Assembly (NCBI GenBank): GCA_900539345.1
Contig: UQBS01000023.1
Span: 1-40,900 of the forward strand
Length of the DNA: 40,900 nt
Direction: 5' to 3'
DNA from: an uncultured Coriobacteriaceae bacterium
GTDB lineage: Bacteria > Actinomycetota > Coriobacteriia > Coriobacteriales > UMGS124
A program made the translations under genes and the position numbers. This document shows positions 40,574-40,900 of the stretch, piece after piece. Position 1 is the first letter of the stretch. Each line of letters starts with the position of its first letter. The notes below the pieces were generated by a model that searched no databases, had not been told where the DNA came from, and saw only the letters and a program-made list of their open reading frames with translations.

Positions 40574-40900
40574 TTAGTTCGCCCAGGGGTCAGAGATGTC
40601 CACGCCGGCGGCGATGAGGGCCGCATCACGGGCGATCTCCGCCTCCTCGTTGGTGGGAATGACGAGCACTTCCACGGTAGAAGAGTCGGTGGAGATGCGA
40701 CGGTCCACCTTCTCGGCCACCATGTTGCGCTCCTCGTCGATTTGGATGCCGAAAGGCTCCAAGCCTCGGAAGATGAGGCGGCGCGCATAAGGGTCGTTCT
40801 CACCCACGCCGGCCGTGCACACGATGACGTCAACGCCTGCCAGCTCGAAGAAGTACGAGCCGATGGTGCGGCGGATGGAGGTGAGGAAGATGTCGTAGGC
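40574..40900 (-). CDS. ackA: Acetate kinase, C-terminal part (5' end outside the window)
   Basis: The frame runs to the window edge and encodes the last 108 residues. RRTIGSYFFELAGVDVIVCTAGVGEND is the typical acetate kinase segment (the G-V-G-E-N motif), followed by a conserved C-terminal strand VEVLVIPTNEEAEIARDA. The enzyme makes ATP from acetyl phosphate in fermentation. Its upstream partner, such as phosphotransacetylase, would be beyond the window. Confidence 0.94.
   Translation of the reverse strand, partial: AYDIFLTSIRRTIGSYFFELAGVDVIVCTAGVGENDPYARRLIFRGLEPFGIQIDEERNMVAEKVDRRISTDSSTVEVLVIPTNEEAEIARDAALIAAGVDISDPWAN

Overview
The window is about 41 kb of GC-rich chromosomal DNA. The gene set points to an anaerobic actinobacterium of the class Coriobacteriia (Eggerthellales/Coriobacteriales type); I infer this from gene content and style and have not tested it. 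The pointers are formate dehydrogenase, a DMSO-reductase-family enzyme, a complete selenocysteine system, acetate kinase, a phenylacetate-CoA ligase/ACT pair, and a membrane-bound LuxR regulator next to an ABC operon. There are no CRISPR arrays, rRNAs or recognisable insertion sequences.

Layout. 1-8176 (+): the 3' end of a formate dehydrogenase alpha subunit, a MATE exporter, a 2-hydroxyacid dehydrogenase, an ArsR/SmtB regulator (-), a phenylacetate-CoA ligase plus double-ACT protein, and a lone molybdopterin oxidoreductase. 8245-9979 (-): an AT-richer type II restriction-modification pair (C5 methyltransferase and Eco29kI-like GIY-YIG nuclease) that looks acquired. 10076-19198 (-): a class V aminotransferase/cysteine desulfurase, then a compact phosphate block of sensor kinase, response regulator, DUF47 protein, PitA and PstBACS. 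The PstS protein has its two halves in swapped order (apparent circular permutation).

19618-26442 (-): an uncharacterised module. A 921-residue regulator with two membrane blocks and two LuxR helix-turn-helix domains precedes a five-gene operon (Tat-type lipoprotein, two permeases, ATPase, membrane-anchored protein). The same dyad, TGTAATC-N19/20-GATTACA, lies upstream of both units, so a dedicated regulon is likely. 26676-28250 (+): an AAA-ATPase-like/PD-(D/E)XK protein. 28389-29915 (-): a Tat-exported alkaline phosphatase.

30252-36667: the selenium region. selD, a small DUF3343 gene with a TTG start, and yedF are on the minus strand; selA, selB and the selenocysteine tRNA are on the plus strand, closed by a strong terminator. 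Together they make selenophosphate, charge tRNA-Sec and decode UGA. The formate dehydrogenase at position 1 is a likely client, but its possible Sec codon lies outside the window. 36838-40900 (-): glycosyltransferase, endonuclease IV, M18 aminopeptidase and the C-terminal part of acetate kinase.

A dispersed intergenic repeat family recurs in at least six places, nearly always just beyond a stop codon. Each copy has nested inverted-repeat arms whose sequences differ between copies but still pair, around a conserved core like GTACTRGAYGTAC. This family, the permuted PstS and the double-LuxR/ABC module are the most interesting things here.
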